A stretch of 64,000 nt of DNA from Beggiatoa alba B18LD (lineage in GTDB: Bacteria; Pseudomonadota; Gammaproteobacteria; Beggiatoales; Beggiatoaceae): NCBI RefSeq assembly GCF_000245015.1, contig NZ_JH600070.1, positions 761,594 to 825,593 of the forward strand, read 5' to 3'. The notes under the pieces were generated by a model. The model did no database searches. It worked only from the letters and a program-made list of their open reading frames with translations, and had not been told where the DNA came from. The position numbers were made by a program, and so were the translations under genes. Positions 1 through 9,962 of this stretch are shown in pieces. Each line of letters opens with the position of its first letter. Position 1 is the first letter of the stretch.

Positions 1-1232
1 CGTTTGAGGAAAAAGCGGGGAATTGGGGCGGTAAAGTTGGAACGCGGTAGTTGATAAATGGCAGTTCCATCTAATAAGGGCATGAACGTGATGCTTAAAT
101 CAGGGCGTTGCTTGAGGATAGTTACAAAAATTTCTTGTGTATCTGTTGCTTGTAAACTTACGGCAAAGGAAACAAGCACTCGTTTAATCGTCGTATCGCT
201 GAGAATTTGGGCGAGGTGCTTATTTGGCTTGTATTGGCTAACGTTTAACTGTATCGCTTTTTTGCCGAAACGATTGGCTTGAAAATCGTCAACTGCATCA
301 TAATGCAATTGGGCTAAATCAGGCTTCCCTAACAGGTGATAATAAACGGCTTTTTTCAAGCTGTAGCGTATCATGCGCTGAATAACCGCAGGACTTGCGC
401 CGTGGACTTTGAGCATATCTAAGACATTACGATTATCGTAGTATAAAACCCATGTTGGTACTTTTGCCGCAGCGGACAAGTGCCAAATAAGGGACTTAGC
501 AGAGACAACGACACGATGTCCCATTTCGCCTAAGCGTAAACACCATTCCACATCATCAAAGTGGATAAAGTAGTCACGCCATAAGCCTGCCTGTTTCGCA
601 ATCGGTGCGCGAATGAGTAAAGAGGCTGCCGCAACATAATCCACATCCATATACGGATGACAGTGGACTAAACGTTTACTTAAATCATTATCTTGTTGCA
701 ATAAAACTTGTACATCTTGCCCTTGCCATGCACGCACTTCTTCTAAATGTCGATTGAGTTTTAATTGACCACTGCCAAAATCAACGAATGCGCCCATTTC
801 ATTGATACGCCAAGGGTAATCTAACTGCATCATCGTTGAGCCTGCGACAGTAATATCGGCATGACTGTCTAAGAGATTAACCAATTCGACCAGCGCATTT
901 TGATGTACTAAGACATCATTATCTAATAACCAAAGATAATCATATTTACCCTCAGCTTGTTCATATGCCCAAGCTAAACCCGTATTAAATCCACCTGTTC
1001 CGCCAATATTTTCAGGATTACAAATCACATGCACTTGCGGATACTGGGCGCGAACTTCAGCGACAGTATTATCTTGGCTAGCGTTATCGACGACAACGAC
1101 ATCAATAAAAGCTGTCGGATAATTTTGTTGCGCTAAAGAGGCTAATAAATCTAAAACATACTGCTGTTTATTCCACGTGACGATAATCACTAAAACACGG
1201 GGAGCGTTGACTGAATCCTTATTGATACTCAT
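1..1232 (-). CDS. Family 2 glycosyltransferase, 3' end outside window
   Basis: Open reading frame read on the minus strand from ATG at 1232 to the window edge with no stop, so the C-terminus is missing. The N-terminus has the GT-A fold signature: VLVIIVTWNK, then VVVDNASQDNT, then GGTGGFNTGLAWA and the metal-binding LLDNDV, with a later HFDDVEWCLRLG segment, all typical of rhamnosyl- or galactofuranosyl-type GT2 enzymes that use nucleotide-sugars at the cytoplasmic membrane face. Its ATG overlaps the stop of the upstream glycosyltransferase (ATGA), so the two are translationally coupled. The acceptor and sugar cannot be told from sequence. Confidence 0.85.
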   Translation of the reverse strand, partial: MSINKDSVNAPRVLVIIVTWNKQQYVLDLLASLAQQNYPTAFIDVVVVDNASQDNTVAEVRAQYPQVHVICNPENIGGTGGFNTGLAWAYEQAEGKYDYLWLLDNDVLVHQNALVELVNLLDSHADITVAGSTMMQLDYPWRINEMGAFVDFGSGQLKLNRHLEEVRAWQGQDVQVLLQQDNDLSKRLVHCHPYMDVDYVAAASLLIRAPIAKQAGLWRDYFIHFDDVEWCLRLGEMGHRVVVSAKSLIWHLSAAAKVPTWVLYYDNRNVLDMLKVHGASPAVIQRMIRYSLKKAVYYHLLGKPDLAQLHYDAVDDFQANRFGKKAIQLNVSQYKPNKHLAQILSDTTIKRVLVSFAVSLQATDTQEIFVTILKQRPDLSITFMPLLDGTAIYQLPRSNFTAPIPRFFLK

Positions 1233-2146
1233 AAACGTCCAAGTAGTTGATGAAATACACTGTTTTGACGACGGAATGTCGTTAATTGTTTATAAACAGG
1301 GGCGGGTAAGCGTTGTAATTGAATCGGCATTGCAAATGCCTCTTTCACCGCTCGATAATAGGAACGCATTTCCCACGACTGTAAAGCACGGAAAAGTCCC
1401 ATAAAAAGACGGGAAGCGATTAAATAAGCGGCGATAGGAAATGGGTAATAACGGCGAATTAACCAGATGGTATTACGGGTTGGATAAAACACCCGCCGCC
1501 AATTTGTTCGATTAACAACGGCTTGACGGTGAACAACTCGACAATTAGGGTCATAATGAATGCGATAACCTGCCCGCATCACTTGAATGGCAACCTCGAT
1601 TTCATTCTGATATAAGAAGAATTCACTGGGATACCAGCCAATAGATTCAAATAACTGACGACGGATAGCAAAGCCACAGCCGACAAATGCCATAGAGCTA
1701 CCAGGTTCATCATTCGCAGGTAAATGCCAAGTCCGTGCTGGCTTTCCTTCTAAATCCTCAATTCTACAGGCAACTACGCCAACATCCTTGCGCGTATCTA
1801 AACATTGAATTAAACGGTCTAACGTTTCATTATCCAGCGGGTGTGAATCATCATCTAAAACAAGAAGGTATTCACCACGTGCTAATTTAAATCCCTCGTT
1901 ATAGCCTGCAATGCCTGTATTGGTATTCATAAATACGGCACGTATCCAATTTTCTTGGCTTTTTAAAAACTCGGGCGTTCCATCCGTAGAAGCATTATCG
2001 ACGGCGATGACTTCAATGTCTTGTCGGGTTTCTAAGAGTCTTTGCAGAATAGCAAGCGTATAGCGAGTTTCAGATAAGCGATTATAGTTTAAAAAAACAA
2101 TGCTTAACTTAGGGGTAGCGGTTGGAGTTTGGGTATTCGTGTTCAT
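1229..2146 (-). CDS. Family 2 glycosyltransferase
   Basis: A 305-residue GT2 enzyme. It opens with LSIVFLNYNRLSETRYTL and IEVIAVDNASTDGTPEF (nucleotide-sugar binding), followed by NTGIAGYNEGFKLARGEYLL and the DxD-like LDDDSHP metal site near residue 100. The later FFLYQNEIEVAIQVMRAGY corresponds to the acceptor-side ED/NE motif. There is no signal peptide or clear membrane span. It forms an ATGA overlap with the next glycosyltransferase, suggesting a polysaccharide or O-antigen-type glycan operon that continues beyond the window. Family assignment is firm; donor and acceptor are unknown. Confidence 0.88.
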   Translation of the reverse strand: MNTNTQTPTATPKLSIVFLNYNRLSETRYTLAILQRLLETRQDIEVIAVDNASTDGTPEFLKSQENWIRAVFMNTNTGIAGYNEGFKLARGEYLLVLDDDSHPLDNETLDRLIQCLDTRKDVGVVACRIEDLEGKPARTWHLPANDEPGSSMAFVGCGFAIRRQLFESIGWYPSEFFLYQNEIEVAIQVMRAGYRIHYDPNCRVVHRQAVVNRTNWRRVFYPTRNTIWLIRRYYPFPIAAYLIASRLFMGLFRALQSWEMRSYYRAVKEAFAMPIQLQRLPAPVYKQLTTFRRQNSVFHQLLGRL

Positions 2147-2682
2147 CGGAGTTTACCAAGTCTATAGCTCATTCACGAGGTTATATGAGGTTAAAAAAGG
2201 TGGTCGCCCCAGCCTACAATTAACAATCGCAATGATCGGCGTATTGTAACTTGAAAAAATGGTAATGAAAAACATTCAAGAAATAAGCCAAGCATTGCAA
2301 AAAAAACTAATTTTCTATGGTATAAAACAAGTAAAATCAATTAATAGCCATATTAGTTTTCAGTGCATAAGCATTATTTTGATAAAGTCGTTACAGTGTT
2401 ATTACATTAACTTATATTATTTTATTCATTTTCAACAAACAAAATAAAATCCACAAAATTGTCAATCTCTGTGATACTCCCCGTCTTGTTAATCTATACT
2501 AACATTATGTTTTACAAAAAAATCTATAGTAGCGGGATAATTTAAACACCTTTACAGAGTGATTAAATCCTCATTAGTCATTAAATGACAAGCATCATCA
2601 AGTAATCACGCTCCCATGCATTCAAAATGATGTGTTATGTTAGCTAAATCTATCTAAAAAATATGCTTAAGAGAAATATTGC
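2147..2682. other. AT-rich intergenic region between divergent genes
   Basis: This 536-base stretch separates the divergent glycosyltransferase operon and the binding-protein/kinase pair, so it must hold promoters for both directions. It is strongly AT-rich with many A and T runs. I see no repeat element, tRNA or convincing protein: a 62-codon frame at 2259-2447 has low-complexity composition and no ribosome binding site. Confidence 0.5.
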
Positions 2683-3843
2683 ATGCAATTGAATTTAATT
2701 AATAAAAAAATAATGCCTTATTTGCTACTCATCAGTAATATTATTTATCTAGCCAGTTGTCAATCTGCTGATAACAGCATTCCTATTGGTTTCATCGCAG
2801 AACTAACAGGATTGCACTCTGATTTAGGTGTGGAAATTCGTGATGGCGCATTATTGGCGGTTGAACAAACCAATGCAGCGGGCGGGATTAATGGTCGTCC
2901 TATACGGTTATTAATGCGTGATGATCAAGGTAATTCTGACAAAGCACGCACTGCTTGTGCTGATTTGGCGACTCAGCAAGTTGTCAGTATCTTTGGCACT
3001 GCGACCAGCACAACAACAACGGCGTTATTAACCTGCACAACCGCACATCATATTATACAAGTTAGTCCAACAGCCTCTAGTTATTATCTAGCTTATCAAA
3101 AAGATAACTTGATTCGTTTAATGTCTAATAGCCACGATGAAGGCATTGCGATGGCGCGTTATGCCTATCAAAAAATGGGCGGACGCAATGTGATTGCCAT
3201 TATTGATCTACATAATCACCTCTATACCAAAGCTGTCTGGGAGGCAATACAAACAACTTTTAGAGAATTAGGTGGAAATACACAAGAGCCTATTTTTTTC
3301 ACATCGGGTCAAACGGATTTAATAAAACTGATTAGTAGTAATATTTCTCTCAATACCTTAGCACAAGCGGATACGGTATTTCTTCTATCTTCTGCTATAG
3401 ATACTGCTTTGTTATTACAATATATTAATCAACAAAAAATACAGGCAAACTTTTTTGCATCAGGTTGGGTAGATACAGGCGATTTATTAAAAAAAGGAGG
3501 ACGTTCAACAGAGAATTTAAAGCTCTCACTTTATTATAATCCGCATGATAATTCCCCTGCATTTCTTAAGTTTAACAATGAATTTTATACCAGATTTCAG
3601 CGTAGCTCTAGTTTTGGTTCAATTTATGCTTATGAAGCCATGTTAGTTTTGATTGAAGGCTTACGCCGTACTGGTGGACAAGCGAATGGATTACAAACCG
3701 CTTTATTAAATATTAAAGACTTTCCACTATTACAGGATAATATATCAATCGATAAATATGGTGATGTAATTCGCCATCTTTACATCGCGAATATTCACGA
3801 TGGAAAATTAGAAATTTTAGATAAAGTAATGGCTCACCCATAA
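2683..3843 (+). CDS. Periplasmic ligand-binding lipoprotein (branched-chain amino-acid receptor fold)
   Basis: A 386-residue protein of the Peripla_BP_6 (LivJ-like) type. The N-terminus has a hydrophobic segment ending in a lipobox (LASC), so it is probably lipidated. The mature part begins [11 protein letters not shown] and continues with the family hallmark [20 protein letters not shown] and LLMRDDQGN. No ABC permease or ATPase genes are nearby; instead a sensor histidine kinase follows after 16 bases. The arrangement suggests a receptor that presents an amino-acid-like or amide ligand to the kinase rather than a transport component. Ligand unknown. Confidence 0.85.
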   Translation: MQLNLINKKIMPYLLLISNIIYLASCQSADNSIPIGFIAELTGLHSDLGVEIRDGALLAVEQTNAAGGINGRPIRLLMRDDQGNSDKARTACADLATQQVVSIFGTATSTTTTALLTCTTAHHIIQVSPTASSYYLAYQKDNLIRLMSNSHDEGIAMARYAYQKMGGRNVIAIIDLHNHLYTKAVWEAIQTTFRELGGNTQEPIFFTSGQTDLIKLISSNISLNTLAQADTVFLLSSAIDTALLLQYINQQKIQANFFASGWVDTGDLLKKGGRSTENLKLSLYYNPHDNSPAFLKFNNEFYTRFQRSSSFGSIYAYEAMLVLIEGLRRTGGQANGLQTALLNIKDFPLLQDNISIDKYGDVIRHLYIANIHDGKLEILDKVMAHP

Positions 3844-3859
3844 AACGAGATATAAGCCC

Positions 3860-5722
3860 ATGCCCGTCGCGAAACTTCATTCCTTACAACGTTTGTTTTC
3901 AAGAATGTTGATGATTTTTGCCATACAAATATTATTAGTGGGCATTGCGATTCTTTTCGTAAGTGTACATTTTATTCAAAAAGGGATTGTTGAAAGACAA
4001 GCCTTATTAGTTAATGCATTAGCTGTACAGAGCACACATTATTTATCCGAGGCGGAAGCTGTTTTGCGGGGGTTTGCCTACGAACTAACCGCGTCAACGA
4101 TTTCTTATCAAATGCGAATTTTAACGCAAATTCGCACCACATATCCGCGATTTTCCAGCTTATATTTATTAGATGCAAATGGTTATGTGCAAGCAGAATC
4201 TACAGCAGCAAACGCTAAAATGTTAGGGCTTGATTTTGTCAATACACCTTATTATCAACATGCTAAAACTTCTGATAAAACCTATTTTTCTAACCCTTTT
4301 ATTTCACTAATAAATGGAAAAACAGCAATTACCATTGCAATACCCGTGATGTTAAATAATAAGTTACGTGGCATTTTTGTCGGTGAGCTAGACGTTAATT
4401 TATTGCAGAATACTTTAGAACAATTTCAATTAGATAATCAGGTTGTTTCCTTTATTGTTGATAGACAAGGCACTTTACTTGCGCATCCTAATCGTCAATG
4501 GGTAGAAGAACGCCTCAATTTTGGCAACTGGTCATTAGTCAAACAAGGACGGGCAGGAAATTCAGGATTTCAAGTTTTTGAACAAGATAATACATGGATG
4601 ATGGGCAGTGTTATGCCGATGGAAAATGGCTGGGTTGTTGTTACGACACAAACCCTATTTTTAGGGGCACGCCCTTTAATTATGACTTTATTTATTGCCA
4701 TGTTAATTTTTGTAGTTAATTTATTAATTTTTCTGCTAGTACAGCATCATCATCGTCGCCAAATTATCAAACCATTATCATTATTAGTGGAAAGAGCAAA
4801 TTTTGTCGCACAAGGGCAATATCACGAAGCCTTATCTATTGCACAATCCAGTCATGTGCAAGAATTAGCCAGTTTAGGGGATAGTTTCCGCTTAATGGTA
4901 AAATCGATAAAAGAGCGTGACCAAACCCTTGCAAAACAAATTGTTATTTTACAAGCCGCTAAAAATACGGCTGAGGCGGCAACACAAGCAAAAAGTGAAT
5001 TTTTAGCCAATATGAGTCATGAATTGCGCACGCCATTAAATGCCATTATTGGTTATGCCGAAATTTTACAAATGGAGGCGGAAGAAAACGCGGAAGAGAA
5101 TATTTTAGAATATGCACAAAGTATTTTAAGTTCTGGTGAACATTTACTGACAATTATTAATGATGTATTAGATATTTCAAAAATTGAAGCGGGTAAAATG
5201 GAATTGCACACTGACCGCTTTGATGTCAGTGATATGTTGCATGAAATTTGTACGATGGTTGAGCCATTAATGGCACATAATAAAAATAATTTTGTGGTGA
5301 ACTATCTTAATTTGTTGGGTGAGATGCAGACTGATCTCGTTAAATTGCGCCAATGTGTTTTAAATTTATTAAGTAATGCCGCTAAATTTACACAACAAGG
5401 GCAAATTACCTTAGAAGTGAAGCGTATTATCGACCATAGCGAAGAAATTTGGCTCACTTTCCGTGTGATTGATACTGGTATCGGTATGACTCATGAACAA
5501 GTCGCTAAGTTGTTTAATGCCTTTACACAAGTTGATAGTTCTAGCACACGTCGTTATGGAGGAACAGGCTTAGGGCTTGCTTTAACAAGACATTTTGCCC
5601 GTTTATTAGGTGGCGATGTAAACGTTGTTAGTGAATACGGCAAAGGCAGTACCTTTACTTTATTTATTCCTGCTAATTTGCCAAAAGTAGAAAATACCGT
5701 TCATGAGGTAATGCCTGTCTAA
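3860..5722 (+). CDS. Membrane sensor histidine kinase with dCache-like periplasmic domain
   Basis: A 620-residue kinase. Residues about 15-40 and 270-295 are membrane spans bracketing a periplasmic double-Cache-like region ([13 protein letters not shown], then [20 protein letters not shown]). A HAMP-like linker ([20 protein letters not shown]) and a coiled coil lead to a HisKA box with phospho-acceptor His in [14 protein letters not shown], then HATPase_c with [16 protein letters not shown] and GGTGLGLAL. There is no receiver domain, so it needs a separate response regulator not seen here. It lies 16 bases behind the binding lipoprotein and is probably co-transcribed with it. Confidence 0.9.
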   Translation: MPVAKLHSLQRLFSRMLMIFAIQILLVGIAILFVSVHFIQKGIVERQALLVNALAVQSTHYLSEAEAVLRGFAYELTASTISYQMRILTQIRTTYPRFSSLYLLDANGYVQAESTAANAKMLGLDFVNTPYYQHAKTSDKTYFSNPFISLINGKTAITIAIPVMLNNKLRGIFVGELDVNLLQNTLEQFQLDNQVVSFIVDRQGTLLAHPNRQWVEERLNFGNWSLVKQGRAGNSGFQVFEQDNTWMMGSVMPMENGWVVVTTQTLFLGARPLIMTLFIAMLIFVVNLLIFLLVQHHHRRQIIKPLSLLVERANFVAQGQYHEALSIAQSSHVQELASLGDSFRLMVKSIKERDQTLAKQIVILQAAKNTAEAATQAKSEFLANMSHELRTPLNAIIGYAEILQMEAEENAEENILEYAQSILSSGEHLLTIINDVLDISKIEAGKMELHTDRFDVSDMLHEICTMVEPLMAHNKNNFVVNYLNLLGEMQTDLVKLRQCVLNLLSNAAKFTQQGQITLEVKRIIDHSEEIWLTFRVIDTGIGMTHEQVAKLFNAFTQVDSSSTRRYGGTGLGLALTRHFARLLGGDVNVVSEYGKGSTFTLFIPANLPKVENTVHEVMPV

Positions 5723-5739
5723 TAAAAAAAACTATATTT

Positions 5740-6528
5740 TTAACGGTTTAACCATGCAGAAGGTGTACACCCCATTTCTTGACGAAACATATAAGTAAAT
5801 GCAGAGGTTGAGGCGTACCCCAAGGCAAACGCAATATTTGTGATGCTACGCCCCGCACATAGCCATTCTACAGCTCGAAAAAGGCGTAATCGATACCGCC
5901 AATCGCGCAAACTCATCCCTACCTCTTTTTCAAAACGGCGTGTTAATGTCCGTGATGATGCACCAAGTAACTGCCCCCACGCCTCCACACTGCGCGTATC
6001 TGCGGGGTCTGCATAGAGCGATTCACAAATCGTGCATAAAATCGGGCTATGTGGCCAAGGTAAATAAAAATCTTGTTTAGATAAACGTTTTAATTGCTCA
6101 CTAATCAACTCATTGAGTTTGTCGATATACGTTTCACTGTCTTTTCGAGTTTGTGCATCTTCTAATTCGATAATCAGGGCGCGAAAAAATGCAGAAACAG
6201 AAAAAACCGTGCAACTTGTTGGCATGTTTAACTGCGGTGTATCTGCCACGTATAAATTACGAAAAGCCGTATCGCTTAATGCCCCTGTTGCATGCCAAAC
6301 TCCAGCAGGCAACCAAATCGCTTGTTCTGGTGTAATGACATACCATGAATGATTAACAGTAACAACTAAACTGCCAGAGGTCGCATAGACAAATTGATGC
6401 CAAGGGTGGATATGCAACGGAAAAACATGTTTTGTGGCTAACTGTTGAGAACGTAAATAAATCGCTTTTGGTAAACAGTGCATTTCAGGCACATCAACGG
6501 TTATCCAATCTCGATGGTTGATTATCAT
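5740..6528 (-). CDS. AraC-family regulator with N-terminal cupin
   Basis: A 262-residue regulator. The N-terminal half is a cupin (FPLHIHPWHQFVYATSGSL, AIWLPAGVWHAT), the sensor-type AraC_binding domain. The C-terminal 95 residues form the double helix-turn-helix (ASSRTLTRRFEKEVGMSLRDWR, then SITNIAFALGYASTSAFTYMFRQEMG), with the AraC signature near the end. It is transcribed divergently from an MFS transporter whose start lies 118 bases away, the classic local-regulator arrangement, so it probably controls that transporter and itself. Its 3' end converges on the sensor kinase gene, leaving only 17 bases between them. Confidence 0.9.
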   Translation of the reverse strand: MIINHRDWITVDVPEMHCLPKAIYLRSQQLATKHVFPLHIHPWHQFVYATSGSLVVTVNHSWYVITPEQAIWLPAGVWHATGALSDTAFRNLYVADTPQLNMPTSCTVFSVSAFFRALIIELEDAQTRKDSETYIDKLNELISEQLKRLSKQDFYLPWPHSPILCTICESLYADPADTRSVEAWGQLLGASSRTLTRRFEKEVGMSLRDWRYRLRLFRAVEWLCAGRSITNIAFALGYASTSAFTYMFRQEMGCTPSAWLNR

Positions 6529-6646
6529 CTGTTTTTCTCTATTGTCGTTTCATCAATATAACTTGTCATTATATAGAAAGAATTGCAGATATAAGGCGAG
6601 TAAACTCTCTTTGTATCTTTATCGTCTTTTAAGAGTGTGTCGTACC

Positions 6647-7852
6647 ATGTTAGGCATTTCTATTTCTGCACGTTATGTTGAGCGTTTCAAAGTGATTACA
6701 GCGGGTATCTGCGCCTTAATCTTAACGGTTGGTCTTGCCCGTTTTGCTTATACGCCGATGTTGCCCATTATGCACGATGAGGCGGGATTATCTGATTTAG
6801 CCGCTGGTTGGTTAGCAACGTTTAACTATGCAGGCTATATGATGGGGGCATTGATTGCGGCGACGATGAAAGCATTAAGCCGTAAATTTCTGCTCTATCG
6901 TTTTGGGCTGATTATTGCGGTTATCACAACCCTCGCAATGGGGCTAACGGATAACTTAGTCTTATGGGCAAGTTTACGTTTTATTGCGGGTATTTCCAGC
7001 ACTGCAGGCTTACTCCTTGCCTCAGGCTTAGTCCTGAATTGGCTGATTCGAGAACGGTATAGACCCGATTTAGGCGTACATTTTATGGGCTTAGGATTAG
7101 GTATTATCGTCTCAGGATTAGCCATTGCTATCATGACTCATGATGTCACATGGGATAAACAATGGATTTTTCTGGGTATATTTGGGCTAATCTTTTTTAT
7201 TCCTGCATGGTTTTGGATGCCAGCTCCTAAACCATTAGACATAGATAATATAAGTTATGAACAACGTCCTATTGCACGACAATGGTTGATTTTACTCATT
7301 TTAGCCTATTTTTGCGGTGGCTTTGGCTACGTGATTAGTGCAACGTTTATTGTCGCTATTTTAGAAAAATTACCTATTTTAACGGGACACGGTGGGATGG
7401 TTTGGGTCATTGTTGGACTGGCTGCTGTTCCCTCTAGTTTTCTCTGGGATAAAGTTGCCCGACCGCTGGGCAAAGTTGGCGCGCTTGTTTTAGCCTATGG
7501 ATTAGAAATTATATCTTTTATCCTCCCTGTTGTGAGTGACAATGTCATCCTGAATTTAGCCAGTGCGATTTTATACGGCGGTACATTTGTTGGGATTGTT
7601 AGCCTAACACTTTCATTAATTGGGCAATATTTCCCTGAAAATCCTGCCAAAGCAATGGCACGTTTAACCCTTAGCTATGGTGTTGCTCAAATTACAGCCC
7701 CTGTAATGGCTGGTTATATCGCTGAAACAACAGGTAATTATCACGGTGCATTAATCATTACAGCCATTATTATGGGCATTGGTGTCGGTTTACTCCTACG
7801 TTTAAAAAAGCAACAAACACATGTTTTACAACCCGTCACTGCTGTGTCGTAA
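6647..7852 (+). CDS. YbfB/YjiJ-type MFS transporter
   Basis: Twelve predicted hydrophobic segments over about 401 residues; the motif FAYTPMLPIMHDEAGLSDLAAGWLATFNYAGYMMGAL is that of the YbfB/YjiJ branch of the major facilitator superfamily. I place the start at the ATG at 6647, because the longer frame (from 6518) would add 43 basic, non-conserved residues and overlap the divergent AraC gene. Substrate is unknown; efflux is common in this family. The facing cupin-AraC gene is its likely regulator. A hairpin at 7861-7888 follows the stop. Confidence 0.87.
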   Translation: MLGISISARYVERFKVITAGICALILTVGLARFAYTPMLPIMHDEAGLSDLAAGWLATFNYAGYMMGALIAATMKALSRKFLLYRFGLIIAVITTLAMGLTDNLVLWASLRFIAGISSTAGLLLASGLVLNWLIRERYRPDLGVHFMGLGLGIIVSGLAIAIMTHDVTWDKQWIFLGIFGLIFFIPAWFWMPAPKPLDIDNISYEQRPIARQWLILLILAYFCGGFGYVISATFIVAILEKLPILTGHGGMVWVIVGLAAVPSSFLWDKVARPLGKVGALVLAYGLEIISFILPVVSDNVILNLASAILYGGTFVGIVSLTLSLIGQYFPENPAKAMARLTLSYGVAQITAPVMAGYIAETTGNYHGALIITAIIMGIGVGLLLRLKKQQTHVLQPVTAVS

Positions 7853-7860
7853 GATAAAGC

Positions 7861-7888
7861 AATGGCTTACCAATCCCAGTAAGCCATT
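7861..7888 (+). terminator. Hairpin after the MFS gene
   Basis: A perfect 10-bp inverted repeat, AATGGCTTAC/GTAAGCCATT, with an 8-base loop, sits 9 bases after the stop codon. The following DNA is AT-rich but has no continuous T run, so it is a weak terminator or an RNA-stabilising hairpin. Confidence 0.55.
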
Positions 7889-7952
7889 AATAATTAATAA
7901 ATTAAAAACAACATTACTCTAAAAAATCCCTATGTTGTAACAGAGAAAAGAC

Positions 7953-7981
7953 TTGCACCACTGAGAATAAATCTATAAAAT
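7953..7981 (+). promoter_or_regulatory. Sigma-70 promoter of the tRNA unit
   Basis: TTGCAC (7953-7958) and TAAAAT (7976-7981) are separated by exactly 17 bases, with a GC-containing stretch (GCACG) directly after the -10 box, as in stringently controlled stable-RNA promoters. Transcription would begin around 7988, about 12 bases before the tRNA-Ala 5' end. Confidence 0.65.
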
Positions 7982-7999
7982 GCACGTCCTACCTTATTT

Positions 8000-8075
<76 letters not shown>

Positions 8076-8134
8076 CATAGAATTCCCCATAACTCATTCA
8101 TTACCTGCAGTTCTATCTCCACCGCTTTCTTTAT

Positions 8135-8207
8135 GCCTTGGTAGCTCAGTGGATAGAGCACTCCCCTCCTAAGGGAGTGGTCGCGGGTTCGACTCCCGCT
8201 CAGGGCA
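8135..8207 (+). tRNA. tRNA-Arg, anticodon CCT
   Basis: A 73-nt cloverleaf 59 bases behind tRNA-Ala. Acceptor GCCTTGG pairs with TCAGGGC (two G:U pairs); the D arm is GCTCAGTGGATAGAGC, the anticodon stem CTCCC/GGGAG holds loop CTCCTAA (anticodon CCT, reading AGG), and the T arm is GCGGG/CCCGC around TTCGACT. The discriminator is A. Unlike the neighbouring tRNA-Ala, the CCA end is not encoded (the next bases are CGT) and must be added by CCA transferase. Confidence 0.93.
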
Positions 8208-8336
8208 CGTCATTACATAATTTAAGCTGTTAATCCGTCTGTTACTCGCATAACAATCTCGCTATCTTGAGTTGTCTCATTATCTCCTAGATAATTAAAC
8301 GCCTTTATCAATTCACCGAAGTAGAGATATAAACTC

Positions 8337-9704
8337 ATGACCGAACCTCGCTATAGGGTTGTTTTTCGTGGTGAAATACAACAAGAAAAAGACATCGAAC
8401 AGGTTAAAACACAACTTGCTCAAATCACTAAACAATCTCCCGAAAAAATAGCACTGTTGTTCTCAGGTAAACCCGTTACCATATTGAAAGATGCGGACGA
8501 AATAACCGCAAAACGGTATCAAACAGCATTCCAAAAAGCGGGCGCAATTTGTTACATTCAAACAATTCCCTCCCCTACTGTCGAAACAACAGCCAACCCA
8601 ACACCTACCGTTAGTAGTCCATCAACAGCAGACACGACACCGTCGCCAATTCCTAAAAAAGTTCCATTAAAAATAAAACCAAAACCTGTAGAAAGTGATA
8701 TTTTTAGTCATGCCGAAGAAGTTTCTCAAACAACAGGCAAGAAAAAAATAGTTTTTATCAGCCTCTTTTTTATTTTTTTATTGTTACTTGGAGGCACGCT
8801 CTTTGCCACACCTTATATAAGTGTCTGGCAAATGAAAAAAGCTTACGAGGCAAAAAATGCAGATGTATTAAATAGTTATATTGACTATCCGACCTTAAGA
8901 ACCAATTTAAAAGCGCAAGTTGCAAGCCTGATTGAAAAAAGTCTGCAAACAATGCCCGCGCCACCAACAGATGCAGGCAATCCCGCAGGCTCTCCCCTAG
9001 AAATGGCTAAACCACTGATTGAATCAGTGATAGACCAGTCAATTACCCCAGAAACCTTAGCGAAAATACTCACAGAAAATATGGGGAGTGACGAAGCCCA
9101 GATGATTCGTTCATCTGAGGAAAAAGCCAAATTAAGTTATGAAAATTTTTCTACTTTTTTAGTCACCGTGGATGCACAAGGAACACCAATTTCTGTTATT
9201 TTTTCACGGGTTAATATGATTTATTGGCAAGTGACAGATGTGCGTATTCCACAAGAAGTATTAAATTTACCCTTAATGAATGCGGGTAATTTGATGAATG
9301 TTCCTAATCCTAATGGGGAAAATACAACAGAAGAAACAGCAATGAGCGAACCTATTGCAGAGCCTGCTTCCCCTGATGAACACGTTGTTAAACCCAATGC
9401 TTATGGGGCATTAGCTTATTCTACAACGAGCGGAATGCATGGTTTTTCTGCACAACGCGCTACTCAGGCAGAGGCTGAACAAGAAGCTTTAAATCGCTGT
9501 AATGGATTGACAGAAAAGAAAGATTGTCAGGTATTATCGCCAGTTAATAATGCCTGTATCGCACTGGTTAAAGCGTCCGTTGATGCGACGATTTTCGGCT
9601 GGGCTTGGAATGACACGCAACAAGAGGCGGAAGAACGGGCAATGCAAGACTGTAAAGAACGCAATCCTGATTGTCGTTTACAACAATCATTTTGCAGTAA
9701 GTAA
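8337..9704 (+). CDS. DUF2939/DUF4189-like single-span membrane protein
   Basis: A 455-residue protein of unknown role with three parts. Residues 1-80 form a small soluble domain (YRVVFRGEIQQEKDIEQVKTQL, LLFSGKPVTILKDAD) often found at the N-terminus of proteobacterial membrane proteins. After a Pro/Thr-rich linker there is one membrane span (about 140-160), then a DUF2939-like region (YISVWQMKKAYEAKNADVLNSY). The last about 100 residues resemble DUF4189: YGALAYS, AEQEALNRC and four or more spaced Cys that could form disulfides, implying a periplasmic location. The stop lies at the edge of an R2 repeat. No functional partner is evident. Confidence 0.75.
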   Translation: MTEPRYRVVFRGEIQQEKDIEQVKTQLAQITKQSPEKIALLFSGKPVTILKDADEITAKRYQTAFQKAGAICYIQTIPSPTVETTANPTPTVSSPSTADTTPSPIPKKVPLKIKPKPVESDIFSHAEEVSQTTGKKKIVFISLFFIFLLLLGGTLFATPYISVWQMKKAYEAKNADVLNSYIDYPTLRTNLKAQVASLIEKSLQTMPAPPTDAGNPAGSPLEMAKPLIESVIDQSITPETLAKILTENMGSDEAQMIRSSEEKAKLSYENFSTFLVTVDAQGTPISVIFSRVNMIYWQVTDVRIPQEVLNLPLMNAGNLMNVPNPNGENTTEETAMSEPIAEPASPDEHVVKPNAYGALAYSTTSGMHGFSAQRATQAEAEQEALNRCNGLTEKKDCQVLSPVNNACIALVKASVDATIFGWAWNDTQQEAEERAMQDCKERNPDCRLQQSFCSK

Positions 9705-9906
9705 AACAAAGACCAGCTAGATTTTAAAAACCTAGCTGGTCTTTTTTTGTCTGAATCAGAATTTTCAGAATTAGCAGAATTAAAAACAATTAAAAACAAT
9801 TAAAAACATAATTTTTTATTCTTTTAATTTTCTTGTCTTTTTAATTCTGAAAATTCTGATTCAGACAAGCTCTTGTCTTTTTTTAAAGAAACTCGCCGAA
9901 CTCAGG
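9705..9906. repeat. R2 repeat, left end truncated, with terminator hairpin
   Basis: Begins right at the end of the upstream gene. It contains the hairpin AGACCAGCTAG/CTAGCTGGTCT (9710-9742) followed by seven Ts, a good intrinsic terminator for the plus strand, then the palindromic arms GTCTGAATCAG...CTGATTCAGAC (9749-9866), and ends with CTCGCCGAACTCAGG at 9906. The left inverted end found in other copies (CCTGAGTTCGGCGAG) is missing. Confidence 0.8.
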
Positions 9907-9962
9907 TTATTTAAATTTAGGACAGGCAGTCCTCCGCATCGCTTTATAGTGCGTTTACTATA
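9907..9962. repeat. Half R1 repeat downstream of Rpn gene
   Basis: The sequence from TTATTTAA to GTTTACTATA matches one half of the 77-bp R1 element; the other half is cut off by the adjoining R2. It forms the 3' boundary of the Rpn gene, whose stop codon TAG lies in the R1 end TATAG. Confidence 0.75.

Noticed and set aside
2259-2447. 62-codon open frame in the AT-rich gap
   Set aside because: Low-complexity composition, no ribosome binding site and no recognisable family; likely chance in AT-rich DNA.
9749-9866. Possible CRISPR array in the GTCTGAATCAG repeats
   Set aside because: The units are long palindromes scattered over the window, not regularly spaced short repeats with unique spacers, and no cas gene is near.
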